A stretch of 64,000 nucleotides of DNA from DAIDKA01 sp963708865 (GTDB lineage Bacteria; Pseudomonadota; Gammaproteobacteria; Steroidobacterales; Steroidobacteraceae). Of the stretch, positions 63,387 to 64,000 are shown piece after piece. The stretch lies in contig CAVPUC010000005.1 in assembly GCA_963708865.1 (NCBI GenBank), forward strand, positions 1 through 64,000. Reading direction: 5' to 3'. Under the pieces are notes generated by a model. The model was not told the DNA's origin. It saw only the letters and a program-made list of their open reading frames with translations, and did no database searches. A program made the position numbers and the translations under genes. Position 1 is the stretch's first letter; every line of letters begins with the position of its first letter.

Positions 63387-64000
63387 TGGGACGCGCCTGT
63401 TTCAACAATCAACGGAAGTGATAGGAAGTCTCGCACCAGCCCCTCAAGGCATCCGCCGGTGTTAGCGCTGCTCGCGTGTACGTGGGCTCCCACATCGAGG
63501 TGCGCGCTCGTGGACGCCAGCGCGGTTCGCACTGTTGGGCTCGGTGACCCGTGCGAGGAGTGACGCGGGCGATCAACGCGCCTGGTATGGATCAGAAGCC
63601 TTGCCTTCGCTGTGCATCTGCTGCGACGCAACCAAGTCTGCCAGTCGCATTGCGAAAAATTGTTGTTGTAAGGCCAAGGAAAGCTGCTCGCTTAAGCGGC
63701 AATTTCGCGTTGATCATGCTGCGATGCACTCGCACTAAGATCGTGCCGGCAGAGGACACTTTGATCTCATTTAGTGCAGCCGCTCTAAGTTGACATCTCA
63801 ACAATCAATCGCTTACAAGAGGCATGCAGATTGCACGGTTCACGCCGAGGGCGGATTGCGATACGTGAGGCAGTTCGCTCAATGCAACGATAGGATCGAG
63901 CCGAATACGTCACAACGCGAAACTTTTAAGACACGCAATCGATCTCCGGCAGTTCCCTAGGCCTCAGCGCGCACAACGTCTCCTACTCGAGCCAATCGGA
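63387..64000. other. 614-bp region with no recognised gene
   Basis: No coding region is supported on either strand. The minus-strand operon promoter (DUF2231) should lie between 63400 and 63480. The right part (63650-63830) is AT-richer than the rest of the window. The window ends before any further gene begins. Confidence 0.4.

Noticed and set aside
63535..63804. Short frames near the right end
   Set aside because: No start signals or conserved features; region treated as intergenic.

Overview
The window is GC-rich, densely packed Gram-negative DNA. TonB-dependent receptors, periplasmic lipoproteins, twin-arginine signals, a YaeQ protein and an RnfD-like protein point to a proteobacterium. 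The content fits an environmental degrader such as a Steroidobacter- or Nevskiales-like gammaproteobacterium, or a sphingomonad-like organism; this taxonomic guess is inference only. I saw no rRNA, tRNA, CRISPR array, complete insertion sequence, integrase or phage gene.

Layout. (1) 80-28000 is a catabolic island. A minus-strand arm (80-14556) carries an ABM-fold protein, a secreted alpha/beta hydrolase, DoxX-like and RidA proteins, an amidohydrolase-2 decarboxylase-type enzyme, a flavin hydroxylase, an aromatic-acid MFS transporter, a LigM/DesA-like folate-dependent O-demethylase, two small periplasmic proteins, a TonB-dependent receptor, an FmdB-like protein and a 3-hydroxyisobutyrate-dehydrogenase-like enzyme. 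A divergent plus-strand arm (14935-26253) carries an M24 creatinase-fold enzyme, two aldehyde dehydrogenases, a fused 2-oxoacid dehydrogenase E1, a VOC protein, an E2, a two-subunit GMC oxidoreductase and an HD-fold protein. A LacI-type regulator follows (26641-27801). Together they look like outer-membrane uptake, inner-membrane import, demethylation, ring hydroxylation, side-chain oxidation and acyl-CoA release for a methoxylated aromatic compound. (2) 28570-34261 is a DUF1592 / DUF1552 / ankyrin trio of secreted proteins. (3) 34433-35962 pairs a haem-binding Tll0287-like HAMP membrane protein with a TIR protein. (4) 36027-42177 is a patchy region of small genes and broken genes. It includes an AraC regulator beside an internally deleted SDR gene, a cysteine-rich protein, a zinc-ribbon protein, a His-Asp repeat protein, a GNAT enzyme, several frameshifted genes, and an ABC-ATPase stub behind a GntR regulator. 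(5) 42341-45795 is an extracytosolic flavin module (FMN-binding protein, ApbE, RnfD-like). (6) YaeQ, a DsbA/FrnE-like protein, a broken small gene, then a large TonB-dependent receptor with a clear terminator. (7) 51767-57732 is an overlapping sensor cluster (REC-kinase, CheB, CheR, CHASE3-GAF-kinase with three receivers). (8) 57967-63386 carries a one-TM protein, a quinone-reductase-like enzyme, and an operon of DUF2231 membrane protein, sorbosone-dehydrogenase-like lipoprotein and Tat-signalled TPP enzyme.

A striking property of the whole window is the number of otherwise intact genes broken by one-base frameshifts (amidohydrolase, TonB receptor, FmdB-like, CheB, hybrid kinase, FMN-binding protein and several small genes). 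They occur in both directions (extra and missing bases). This suggests residual sequencing errors for many of them, with genuine decay concentrated at 37-42 kb.
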